A stretch of DNA of 36,106 bases from an uncultured Prevotellaceae bacterium. GTDB lineage: Bacteria; Bacteroidota; Bacteroidia; Bacteroidales; Bacteroidaceae. Shown here piece after piece: positions 24,565 through 31,255 of the stretch. The stretch is from positions 1-36,106 of the forward strand of contig CADBAP010000013.1 of NCBI GenBank assembly GCA_902792685.1, in the 5' to 3' direction. The notes below the pieces were generated by a model, which did no database searches, was not told where the DNA came from, and saw nothing but the letters and a program-made list of their open reading frames with translations. The position numbers and the translations under genes were made by a program. How positions within the stretch are numbered: the stretch's first letter is position 1; every line of letters begins with the position of its first letter.

Positions 24565-24840
24565 ATGAACAAGTCAGAATTAATCGAGAAAATTGCAGCG
24601 GGCGCAGGTCTGAGCAAAGCAGATGCTAAAAAGGCATTGGACGCAACAGTTGAAGCTATCAAGGGTGCTCTTATCGCAGGTGATAAGATTCAGCTCATTG
24701 GTTTCGGTACATTCGCTATCGCAGAGCGTCCAGCTCGCGAAGGTATCAACCCAGCAACAAAGCAGAAGATCAAGATTGCTGCTAAGAAGGTTGCTAAGTT
24801 CAAGGCTGGTGCAGAACTCGCTGAGGCTGTAAACAAGTAA
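24565..24840 (+). CDS. hup: HU-family histone-like DNA-binding protein
   Basis: 91 residues, full length for HU. It starts 'MNKSELIEKIAAGAGLSKADAKKALDA' (quoted region in part; N-terminal dimerisation helices), then 'GDKIQLIGFGTFAIAERPAREGINPAT' region with the DNA-minor-groove arm and the R-x-x-x-x-x-N-P motif, then 'IAAKKVAKFKAGAELAEAVNK'. HU compacts and bends DNA non-specifically. Codon use is strongly biased (gct, gca, aag, atc), consistent with high expression. It is monocistronic, with a full promoter and terminator. Confidence 0.97.
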   Translation: MNKSELIEKIAAGAGLSKADAKKALDATVEAIKGALIAGDKIQLIGFGTFAIAERPAREGINPATKQKIKIAAKKVAKFKAGAELAEAVNK

Positions 24841-24859
24841 TTTGTAAAGAAATTACAAA
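24841..24859 (+). other. Inverted repeat directly after the HU stop
   Basis: TTTGTAA (24841-24847) and TTACAAA (24853-24859) pair perfectly over a 5-nt loop, immediately after the stop codon and just before the terminator. It could be an mRNA 3'-end stabilising stem; that is inference. Confidence 0.45.
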
Positions 24860-24860
24860 T

Positions 24861-24890
24861 AAAGGCGACTCGCAAGAGCCGCCTTTTTTC
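24861..24890 (+). terminator. Terminator of HU
   Basis: AAAGGCG pairs with CGCCTTT, then one A/C mismatch and three more pairs (CTC/GAG), loop GCAA, followed by a T-run. Confidence 0.85.
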
Positions 24891-24914
24891 TTTTCCTTCT
24901 CTCCTCACTCCTTT

Positions 24915-24945
24915 GCCCCCTCCCTTCAGGGAGGGCTGGGGATGG
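24915..24945. repeat. C/G-rich interspersed palindrome, copy 1
   Basis: GCCCCCTCCC-TTCA-GGGAGGG-CTGGGGATGG: a hairpin-forming element of the type recurring at 29736-29773 and 31188-31231. Here it sits between the HU terminator and the 3' end of the flippase-like gene. Confidence 0.5.
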
Positions 24946-24951
24946 ATCTTT

Positions 24952-25995
24952 TTACTCGTACTTATCCGTTCTCATCAGCAGGATGCCAATCAGAATCCAG
25001 ATGATCTCACGGACACGACAGATGATGCTCTCGAAGATTCCTACAGCAGGTTTCAAGCCCAAGGCTGCTGTAGAAACAACGATACCGCCCTCTTGCACAC
25101 CAAGTTGCATCGGCAGGAAGCCAATGAGATTGGCCACGAAGCTGGTGAACGACAAAATGAGGATGGAATGCAGATAGGTAAGCGTCAGACCCGACCATCC
25201 GCCACCACAGTCAATATCGAAGAGCAGGAGCATGAAGAAGAACTCTGCACTCTGTACCACACGCGAGAAATACTCCAGTATCAGCGAATTGTAGAATGCC
25301 AATTTATGATGCTTGTAGAGTTCGGCTATCTGACGGTCTATCTTATGCAACAGCGCCGAGTGGCGGTCTTGTATCCGTCGGCTCCAACCTTTCAGACCAG
25401 GAATCTTTGCAATCCAGCGTAGCGCCCTTACGGCCATTCCGCGTTTGAATCCTCTGGCAAAGAAGATGAAAGCCAACACAAACAGCACACCAATGCCGCT
25501 CAGCAAGATGGTCACCGTTGTGTCGAGTGGCAGGTCACCCACCATCACCAGTGCCAGATAGATGAATATCGAGAGGAACCAGAACCAGAAATGGGCGAAG
25601 ATATGCATCATGGCATAGAGGATGACTGATGAGGAGGCACGCTCCTTGCCGATATCCTTCGACAGTTCCATAATACGATAGGGTTCGCCGCCCAGTCCGC
25701 CTACGGGAGTGGCATAGTTCAGCGCATAGCCTGTAATTGTCAGCTTATAGATACGCCAGAAGCTCACGTGTTCATCTTCATTGGTATTTCCCTTGATGAC
25801 CCACTGCCACGACCACGCATTGATGGCATAGATGATAACCCATACGCCAATGATGGGAACCAGCCAGTAGCCGGCATGACAGAGATGATCCCACAGTTCG
25901 ACGAAGCTCACGTCAAACGTCAGCATCATCACCACAACGGCAGCAATACCTATGAAAAAAAACAGGTTATTGAGCTTTTTCTTCGTCCACTTCAT
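24952..25995 (-). CDS. Flippase-like / lysylphosphatidylglycerol synthase TM-type membrane protein (UPF0104)
   Basis: 347 residues with about eight hydrophobic helices. Family features are 'INAWSWQWVIKG', the conserved cytoplasmic stretch 'YALNYATPVGGLGGEPYRI' and the late 'FVANLIGFLPMQLGVQEGG'. The domain corresponds to the membrane part of MprF and to AglD-like proteins, thought to move or handle polyprenyl- or phospholipid-linked substrates. There is no soluble aminoacyl-transferase domain, so it is not a lysyl-PG synthase. It starts 18 bases after the CDP-alcohol phosphatidyltransferase gene and shares its promoter, which suggests work on the lipid that enzyme makes. Confidence 0.82.
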   Translation of the reverse strand: MKWTKKKLNNLFFFIGIAAVVVMMLTFDVSFVELWDHLCHAGYWLVPIIGVWVIIYAINAWSWQWVIKGNTNEDEHVSFWRIYKLTITGYALNYATPVGGLGGEPYRIMELSKDIGKERASSSVILYAMMHIFAHFWFWFLSIFIYLALVMVGDLPLDTTVTILLSGIGVLFVLAFIFFARGFKRGMAVRALRWIAKIPGLKGWSRRIQDRHSALLHKIDRQIAELYKHHKLAFYNSLILEYFSRVVQSAEFFFMLLLFDIDCGGGWSGLTLTYLHSILILSFTSFVANLIGFLPMQLGVQEGGIVVSTAALGLKPAVGIFESIICRVREIIWILIGILLMRTDKYE

Positions 25996-25998
25996 AAT

Positions 25999-26051
25999 TG
26001 GTCGTTTGGGAGATTAGTCGTTTAGGGGACTGGTCGTTTGGTCGTTTAGGG
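25999..26051. repeat. Degenerate tandem repeat GTCGTTT(A/G)GG at a gene junction
   Basis: Four copies of a ~9-base unit occur at about 26001, 26018, 26033 and 26041. They span the intergenic gap and the last codons of the CDP-alcohol phosphatidyltransferase, giving its repetitive end 'SLNDQTTSPLND'. Confidence 0.7.
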
Positions 26052-27024
26052 AAACTGCTATCCGACGGCAGAATCCTTCATGACGACGGTTTACATAATG
26101 TGCCAGGAGGGTCAATCCGAAGGTTTCCAGTATGAAACAGAGTACGGGCACATCCAACAGACAGGTTGAGGCGAGAATCAGTGTGCGGAAGTTGAACATC
26201 AGCATCAGCACGTACTTCATCAGCGGCAGCGAGTTGCGGTGTACCTCGTCGAACACCTCCTGCGGAATATGGTCGGTATCATTGTATTTCTCCTTCAGAA
26301 CGGCACGGAGATTCTGGAACTCTGGTGTCACAGCCTCTTGTGCACGGGTATAGTCCACATAGGTCTTCTGAAAGAACTTCCAAATCCTACTCTCCTTCCA
26401 CGACATTTCCTCATAGATCTTTTTCTGCTGCACATAGGTATCCAACTCGCTACCTTTTGCACCCTTCAGCGAGAAAAGATGAATCTGGATGTAATAGTCG
26501 GCAAGGCGCTGCTGGCTGGCCAGTCCGTAAAGTCCGGAAGCAAAGCCCAGACACATCACCACTGCGGTGGCGATATAGATATTTGTGGGGGTGTCGCTGA
26601 TGCCTAACAAACCAAACTCGATGCTGTGATGGTTGTAGAAACGATAGGTCAACCCGAAATAAATGGGGATATACCACATGAATCCTGCTACACCGTCAAG
26701 GATTCGTCCCAAACGGCTCTTCTTTCCTGTCAGACGGGCCAGCTGACCGTCCACACAGTCAAACAATGCTGCCCACATCAGCAACAGGATGGCGATGATG
26801 TTGTAAATCAGACCTGTTGTTCCCTCGTAATAGAAACTGCCGTGAGCAAAGAAGATACAGCTGCCGCCACCGATAATCATCGACAGGACGGTAACGGTAT
26901 TGGGATGCACGTTCAGGCGGTCAAACAGGCGTACCCACAGATAACTCAGGGGGCGCATGATGTGCATGTCGAACCAGTCTTCTGTCTCAGCAGATTTTAA
27001 TGTCGCAAAAACTTTTTCGTTCAT
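26014..27024 (-). CDS. CDP-alcohol phosphatidyltransferase family protein with an altered motif
   Basis: 336 residues, longer than the 180-240 of PgsA or PssA. Family enzymes swap the CMP of a CDP-alcohol for another alcohol in the inner membrane. The signature Dx2DGx2ARx8Gx3Dx3D is visible as D89, D92, G93, A96, R97, G106 and D110, but the last position is Gly114, not the Asp usually proposed as general base. About six hydrophobic helices are present. A ~95-residue charged section ('GSELDTYVQQKKIYEEMSWK', 'DYTRAQEAVTPEFQNL') lies between helix groups, then a final hydrophobic stretch. A complete promoter precedes it; a flippase-like gene follows 18 bases on. The product is unknown; the pairing recalls phospholipid-headgroup loci such as inositol-phospholipid clusters, but no inositol-phosphate synthase is in the window. 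Confidence 0.85.
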   Translation of the reverse strand: MNEKVFATLKSAETEDWFDMHIMRPLSYLWVRLFDRLNVHPNTVTVLSMIIGGGSCIFFAHGSFYYEGTTGLIYNIIAILLLMWAALFDCVDGQLARLTGKKSRLGRILDGVAGFMWYIPIYFGLTYRFYNHHSIEFGLLGISDTPTNIYIATAVVMCLGFASGLYGLASQQRLADYYIQIHLFSLKGAKGSELDTYVQQKKIYEEMSWKESRIWKFFQKTYVDYTRAQEAVTPEFQNLRAVLKEKYNDTDHIPQEVFDEVHRNSLPLMKYVLMLMFNFRTLILASTCLLDVPVLCFILETFGLTLLAHYVNRRHEGFCRRIAVSLNDQTTSPLND

Positions 27025-27078
27025 AAAATATTCTTTTTTGTCGCCACCTTATTTATATATAGGGGCACAATTCGAGTG

Positions 27079-27109
27079 CAAAAGTACACATTTTTATCCG
27101 ACAGACAAA
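27079..27109 (-). promoter_or_regulatory. Bacteroidetes promoter for the CDP-alcohol transferase/flippase-like operon
   Basis: On the minus strand: TTTG (27109-27106), 19 bases, TACTTTTG (27086-27079), ~55 bases upstream of the start codon. Confidence 0.8.
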
Positions 27110-27176
27110 AATATCGCTGGAAAATCAGCGATTTACCTTGTCCGGACAGTAACACATCGAGTTGAACAAGGAACAA

Positions 27177-27212
27177 TTAAAAAGACCTGCAAACAATTGC
27201 TTGCAGGTCTTT
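27177..27212 (-). terminator. Terminator of the kduI-kduD operon
   Basis: A 12-bp perfect stem, AAAGACCTGCAA (27181-27192) with TTGCAGGTCTTT (27201-27212), 8-nt loop. On the minus strand the T-run TTTTTAATTG follows. Confidence 0.88.
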
Positions 27213-27227
27213 ATTAAAAGGAAATTA

Positions 27228-28037
27228 TTATTTCGGCTGTTTGCCAATATAGGCAAGGATACCGCCATCAACATAGAGTACATGGCCGTTGACAGCATCT
27301 GAAGCCTTAGAAGCCAGGAATACTGCAGGACCGCCCAGCTCAGAAGGATCGAGCCAGCGACCAGCCGGAGTCTTTGCGCAGATGAAGCTATCGAACGGAT
27401 GACGACTACCATCTGGCTGACGCTCACGAAGAGGAGCTGTCTGTGGTGTAGCGATGTAACCCGGGCCAATACCATTACACTGGATATTATACTCACCATA
27501 CTCAGAGCAGATGTTGCGGGTGAGCATCTTCAGACCACCCTTTGCTGCTGCGTATGCAGAAACGGTCTCACGACCCAGCTCAGACATCATTGAGCAGATA
27601 TTGATAATCTTACCTTCCTTGCGCTCCATCATTTCGGGCAGAACGGCAGAAGCAACGATGAACGGAGCCACGAGGTCTACGTCGATGACCTGCTGGAACT
27701 CAGCACGCTTCATCTCGTGCATCGGAATACGCTTGATGATACCTGCATTGTTGACGAGGATGTCAATCTGACCTACCTCAGCATGGATCTTCGCTACGAG
27801 AGCCTTTACACCTTCTTCATCAGTTACGTCACAAACATAACCATGTACGTTCTCAATACCAGCTTCCTTGTAGTTGGCCAAGCCACGCTCCAAAGCAGCC
27901 TCGTTGATATCGTTGAAGATGATGTTCTTTACACCTGCTGCAACGAAAGCCTTTGCAATGTTGAAACCAATACCATAAGATGCGCCCGTAATCCACGCAT
28001 TCTTACCTTCCAAAGAGAAATCTTTTAAACTTGTCAT
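27228..28037 (-). CDS. kduD: 2-dehydro-3-deoxy-D-gluconate 5-dehydrogenase / gluconate 5-dehydrogenase-type SDR
   Basis: 269-residue classical short-chain dehydrogenase. Seen are the cofactor motif 'TGASYGIG' (~residues 18-25), 'NNAG', the catalytic Ser in 'CSMMSELG' and the Y-x-x-x-K motif in 'YAAAKGG', then 'NGIGPGYIATPQT' and the C-terminal 'GHVLYVDGG'. With kduI 34 bases upstream in the same operon, the role is reduction of 3-deoxy-D-glycero-2,5-hexodiulosonate to 2-keto-3-deoxygluconate in pectin breakdown. Taken alone it could be called gluconate 5-dehydrogenase; the kduI neighbour decides for KduD. Confidence 0.9.
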   Translation of the reverse strand: MTSLKDFSLEGKNAWITGASYGIGFNIAKAFVAAGVKNIIFNDINEAALERGLANYKEAGIENVHGYVCDVTDEEGVKALVAKIHAEVGQIDILVNNAGIIKRIPMHEMKRAEFQQVIDVDLVAPFIVASAVLPEMMERKEGKIINICSMMSELGRETVSAYAAAKGGLKMLTRNICSEYGEYNIQCNGIGPGYIATPQTAPLRERQPDGSRHPFDSFICAKTPAGRWLDPSELGGPAVFLASKASDAVNGHVLYVDGGILAYIGKQPK

Positions 28038-28071
28038 AGTAAAAATTTTTAAATGGGTTTATAATAATGTT

Positions 28072-28914
28072 TTATTTCAAATCCGTAATCGCGAAGAAAT
28101 CCTGATCGCCATAATCTAAATTCTCACCGCCCATACCCCAGATAAAGGTATAGTTATGAGTAGCGGCAGCAGAATGAATGCTCCATTCTGGTGACAGCAC
28201 AGCCTGGTTGCCTTTCATCCAGATATGACGCGTCTCCTGCGGTTCACCCATCAGATGGCAGACAGCCTGGTCCTCAGGCACCTCGAAATAGAAATACGCC
28301 TCCATACGACGGCTGTGGACATGTGCCGGCATCGTATTCCACACGCTTCCTGTAGCCAGTTCGGTCATACCCATCTGCAACTGACAGGTCGGCAACACCT
28401 GATTGACCAGCATCTTGTTGATGGTGCGCTCGTTCGACATCTCCAAGGATCCCATGTGTACGGCATCGGCTTCGCTCTTTGCAACCTTTCGTGTAGGAAA
28501 ACTCGCATGAGCCGTTGTAGAGTTGAAGTAGAACTTTGCCGGCTTTTGCGAATCCTTACTGATGAAAACCACATCATGATCGCCACTGCCAATATAGAGG
28601 GCGTCTTTATAGGTAAGTTCAAAGGTATCGTTGCCAACACGTACGAGGCCGTCACCTCCCACATTGAAAATACCGACTTCACGACGTGTAGTGAAATGCG
28701 GAGCCTTCAGTGGGTCGATGGCTTCCAACAACAGTTCTTCTCCTGCAGGCATCGCACCGCCAACCACCATACGGTCATACATGGAATACACCATATTCAC
28801 TTCATTGTCAACGAATAATGTCTCAATCAGGAAATCACGACGCAAGCGTGCCGTGTCGTAGTGTTTGACATCTTCTGGATGTGCTGCATAGCGCAATTCG
28901 TAGTTTGTTTTCAT
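28072..28914 (-). CDS. kduI: 5-keto-4-deoxyuronate isomerase (4-deoxy-L-threo-5-hexosulose-uronate ketol-isomerase)
   Basis: 280 residues, the usual KduI length. Cupin fold with zinc-binding features 'MPAHVHSRRMEAYFYFE' (two His and a Glu) and a downstream His in 'EWSIHSAAATHNYTFIWGMGG'. The N-terminal 'RYAAHPEDVKHYDTARLRRDF' region is typical. It converts 5-keto-4-deoxyuronate, formed from unsaturated oligogalacturonides, to 3-deoxy-D-glycero-2,5-hexodiulosonate, the KduD substrate. kduI is first in a two-gene operon, separated from kduD by 34 bases. It lies just downstream of tRNA-Gln. The pectate lyase at 16714-18930 would supply the upstream substrate. Confidence 0.95.
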   Translation of the reverse strand: MKTNYELRYAAHPEDVKHYDTARLRRDFLIETLFVDNEVNMVYSMYDRMVVGGAMPAGEELLLEAIDPLKAPHFTTRREVGIFNVGGDGLVRVGNDTFELTYKDALYIGSGDHDVVFISKDSQKPAKFYFNSTTAHASFPTRKVAKSEADAVHMGSLEMSNERTINKMLVNQVLPTCQLQMGMTELATGSVWNTMPAHVHSRRMEAYFYFEVPEDQAVCHLMGEPQETRHIWMKGNQAVLSPEWSIHSAAATHNYTFIWGMGGENLDYGDQDFFAITDLK

Positions 28915-28934
28915 ACTTTATCGTTTTTCCGCAA

Positions 28935-28942
28935 CAAAGATA
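28935..28942 (-). promoter_or_regulatory. -7 box of the kduI-kduD operon
   Basis: CAAAGATA on + reads TATCTTTG on minus, ~20 bases before the kduI start codon. No -33 TTTG at normal spacing, which may mean regulator dependence. Confidence 0.55.
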
Positions 28943-29008
28943 CATAAAAAAAGAGAATTAGCTATCAGAAAAAGTAAAATTTTAAATTTCTTTAGCCACA
29001 TTCTCTTT
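28943..29008 (-). terminator. Possible terminator after tRNA-Gln
   Basis: AAAGAGAAT (28950-28958) and ATTCTCTTT (29000-29008) are perfect 9-bp arms over a 41-nt loop. On the minus strand the stem runs into CTCTTTTTTTATG. It lies between the tRNA and kduI. The long loop lowers confidence. Confidence 0.4.
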
Positions 29009-29011
29009 GCG

Positions 29012-29082
29012 TTGTCCAAGGCGGATTCGAACCACCACAAACAGAACCAAAACCTGTTGTGCTACCATTACACCATTGGACA
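29012..29082 (-). tRNA. tRNA-Gln (anticodon TTG)
   Basis: On the minus strand the acceptor arms TGTCCAA and TTGGACA pair perfectly. The D-arm is GTG...CAC, the anticodon stem ACAGG/TCTGT with loop TTTTGGT (anticodon TTG), and the T-arm GGTGG-TTCGAAT-CCGCC. It is 71 nt with an A discriminator, and CCA is not encoded. A full promoter lies directly upstream. Confidence 0.96.
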
Positions 29083-29099
29083 ATCCTAAATTTCGGGCG

Positions 29100-29131
29100 C
29101 AAAGGTACGAAGAATTTCATTCCCTGCCAAA
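29100..29131 (-). promoter_or_regulatory. Promoter of tRNA-Gln
   Basis: On the minus strand: TTTG (29131-29128), 20 bases, TACCTTTG (29107-29100), 18 bases before the tRNA 5' end. Confidence 0.8.
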
Positions 29132-29182
29132 TTTTTTCAGCTATAAAATGATGCAAACTTCCTTGGTTTGATGTTTTTTGCT

Positions 29183-29190
29183 TATATTTG
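29183..29190 (+). promoter_or_regulatory. -7 box of the helicase gene
   Basis: TATATTTG matches TAnnTTTG, 24 bases upstream of the ATG at 29214; the -33 region is weak. It rules out the upstream in-frame start at 29178. Confidence 0.6.
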
Positions 29191-29213
29191 CATGCCGAAA
29201 AGGAGAAATATCA

Positions 29214-31238
29214 ATGAATACTACCATACAGGCATTGCAACAACAACGGGTATTGCTCCAGCTGGAGTATTACGCTGAGAAGGAAGCCTTCCGCAAGCAA
29301 ACCGAGCAGATGGGGATGATGCGGAAGGTGAAACGTGGCGATGCGTGGTTTCCGTTGAAGGTGGGTAAAAGCTATTATAACTCCCTAAACCAACTGGCCT
29401 TGGAGGTTTTCCGCACGACCGACCAGGATATCGAGCATAACTTTGAATTCGGAAGACCAGTCGTGTTTTTTAAAACTTCAACCATCAACCATCAACCATC
29501 AACCATCAAATACTACCCCTTTACAGGAACTGTTTCGTTTGTCGATGGCGACCGGATGGTGATTACCGTACCTGATTCGGCTCCCCTATTGGATCTTCAA
29601 AGTACAACGGATGATATCGGCATACAATTGTCATTTGATGAAACGAGCTATCGCACCATGTTTGACGCACTCGACCGTGTTATCAAGGCAAAAAACAACC
29701 GACTGGCCGATTTACGCGACCTCTTCTATACGACAGCCCCCTCCAAACTTCCCCTCAAGGGGGATGCTTTTGAAAGGAAAGAAGAGAGGGCCATGAAGGG
29801 AAGGGCGGTTGAGCGTTTTACTTTTGACCCGATGCGTTTCCCTTGGTTGAATCCCACACAGGAGAAGGCCGTCAATGAGGTTTTACGTGCCAAGGATGTA
29901 GCTGTCGTTCATGGGCCACCAGGAACGGGTAAGACGACGACACTTGTTGAAGCCATCAACGAGACGCTGATGCGCGAAAGTCAGGTGCTGGTATGCGCAC
30001 AAAGCAATATGGCTGTTGACTGGATATCGGAAAAGCTGGTCGATCGAGGCATCAGTGTGCTACGCATCGGCAATCCTACACGTGTTAATGACAAGATGTT
30101 GTCTTTTACTTACGAACGGCGTTTTGAGGCACATCCCGACTATACTACGCTGTGGAGCATCCGCAAGGCTATCCGCGAACTTCGCAGTCAGCACAAACGC
30201 GGCTCTGAAAGTTTCCACCAGAAGATGGATCGACTGAAAAGTCGTGCCACAGAACTGGAGATACGCATCAATGCCGAACTTTTTGGTGAGGCACGCGTCA
30301 TCGCCTCCACACTTGTGGGTGCCGACAACCGTCTGTTGATGGGACAAAAGTTTGGAACCGTGTTCATCGATGAGGCAGCACAGGCTTTGGAAGCTGCCTG
30401 CTGGATTCCTATTCGCCGTGTATCAAGGGTTATCTTTGCTGGCGACCACTGTCAATTGCCTCCAACCGTGAAAAGTTTGGCTGCACTGAAAGCTGGCTTG
30501 GGCAAGACGCTGATGGAGCGCGTCGTAGAGAACAGGCCGGAGGTGGTCACATTGTTACAGATACAATACCGCATGAACGAGAAAATCATGCGCTTCTCCA
30601 GCAACTGGTTCTATGGTGGAAAGGTAGAAAGTGCGCCGCAGATCAAATATCGCGGCATCCTCGATTACGATGAACCGATGGTGTGGGTAGATCGGGGTGG
30701 GGGAAATGGGAATGATGGGAACCATGGGAATGAAGGTCCTGTTTATCATGAAGAGTTTATTGGTGAATCGTTTGGGCGCATCAATAAAGAGGAGGCGGAG
30801 TTGACGTTACAGGTATTAGAAGACTATTTCCGAAAAATCAGCAAACAGCGCATCCTGGACGAACGCATCGATGTAGGTATTATCTCGCCTTATCGTGCAC
30901 AAGTACAATATTTGCGACGGCTGATCAAGAAACGCGAGTTTTTCAAACCCTATCGTAGCCTCATCAGCGTAAACACCGTTGACGGTTTCCAGGGACAGGA
31001 ACGTGATATCATCGTCATCTCACTGGTACGCTCCAACGATGAAGGACAAATCGGATTCCTGCGCGACCTGCGCCGTATGAACGTTGCTATCACCCGTGCC
31101 CGTATGAAACTCATTATCTTGGGCGACATCAACACCTTAGGAAAGCATCCGTTCTATCGAAAGCTTTATGAATTTATCAAAGAGGAAGCCCCCTCCAACC
31201 TCCCCTTTGAAGGGGAAGACTTAGAAAAGAGTAAGTAA
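29214..31238 (+). CDS. SF1 DNA/RNA helicase, SMUBP-2/UPF1-like, with repeat-derived insertions
   Basis: 674 residues from the ATG at 29214, which has an AAAGGAG-like site at 29199-29205 and follows a -7 box. Superfamily 1B motifs are all visible: Walker A 'GPPGTGKTTT' (K240), 'SNMAVDWI', Walker B 'DEAAQALE' (D386/E387), 'GDHCQLPPTVKS', 'LQIQYRMN', 'SVNTVDGFQGQERDIIVIS' and 'RRMNVAITRARMKLIILGD'. It should unwind nucleic acid using ATP in the cytoplasm. Four stretches look like in-frame extragenic repeats: a 7-base tandem repeat near residues 89-99, a C/G-rich palindrome near 175-186, Gly-Asn-x repeats near 497-508, and the same palindrome type at the C-terminus ('APSNLPFEGEDLEKSK'). The nucleotidyltransferase-aminotransferase gene starts 17 bases after the stop. 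Confidence 0.9.
   Translation: MNTTIQALQQQRVLLQLEYYAEKEAFRKQTEQMGMMRKVKRGDAWFPLKVGKSYYNSLNQLALEVFRTTDQDIEHNFEFGRPVVFFKTSTINHQPSTIKYYPFTGTVSFVDGDRMVITVPDSAPLLDLQSTTDDIGIQLSFDETSYRTMFDALDRVIKAKNNRLADLRDLFYTTAPSKLPLKGDAFERKEERAMKGRAVERFTFDPMRFPWLNPTQEKAVNEVLRAKDVAVVHGPPGTGKTTTLVEAINETLMRESQVLVCAQSNMAVDWISEKLVDRGISVLRIGNPTRVNDKMLSFTYERRFEAHPDYTTLWSIRKAIRELRSQHKRGSESFHQKMDRLKSRATELEIRINAELFGEARVIASTLVGADNRLLMGQKFGTVFIDEAAQALEAACWIPIRRVSRVIFAGDHCQLPPTVKSLAALKAGLGKTLMERVVENRPEVVTLLQIQYRMNEKIMRFSSNWFYGGKVESAPQIKYRGILDYDEPMVWVDRGGGNGNDGNHGNEGPVYHEEFIGESFGRINKEEAELTLQVLEDYFRKISKQRILDERIDVGIISPYRAQVQYLRRLIKKREFFKPYRSLISVNTVDGFQGQERDIIVISLVRSNDEGQIGFLRDLRRMNVAITRARMKLIILGDINTLGKHPFYRKLYEFIKEEAPSNLPFEGEDLEKSK
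29478..29509 (+). repeat. Heptanucleotide tandem repeat (TCAACCA) x4 inside the helicase gene
   Basis: Four exact copies (29478-29505) plus TCAA. The unit length is not a multiple of three, so gain or loss of a unit would shift the helicase frame. It encodes 'STINHQPSTI'. Confidence 0.9.
29736..29773. repeat. C/G-rich interspersed palindrome, copy 2, in-frame in the helicase
   Basis: GCCCCCTCCAAACTTCCCC-TCA-AGGGGGATGCTTT. The outline matches copy 3 at 31188-31231, and it can fold CCCCT/AGGGG. It encodes 'APSKLPLKGDAF' between conserved parts of the helicase. Confidence 0.7.
30706..30732 (+). repeat. 9-base tandem repeat ATGGGAAnn x3 in the helicase
   Basis: ATGGGAATG, ATGGGAACC, ATGGGAATG in a row, in frame, encoding Gly-Asn-x units in a loop between helicase motifs. 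Confidence 0.75.
31188..31231. repeat. C/G-rich interspersed palindrome, copy 3, at the helicase C-terminus
   Basis: GCCCCCTCCAACCTCCCC-TTTGA-AGGGGAAGACTTAG, close to copy 2 in base order. It supplies most of the last ~15 codons of the helicase. Confidence 0.7.
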
Positions 31239-31255
31239 TTATAAACGAAAAGAAT

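Noticed and set aside
24841-24951. An origin of replication or attachment site near tRNA and HU genes
   Set aside because: No DnaA-box cluster, direct-repeat pair flanking an element, or integrase gene was seen; the hairpins are explained as 3'-end structures and an interspersed repeat.
24952-25995. Calling the flippase-like protein a lysylphosphatidylglycerol synthase (MprF)
   Set aside because: It has only the membrane domain; the cytoplasmic aminoacyl-transfer domain of MprF is absent.
28943-29010. A riboswitch or leader RNA between tRNA-Gln and kduI
   Set aside because: The 9-bp stem runs into a T-run right after the tRNA and is better read as its terminator; no conserved riboswitch core was recognised.
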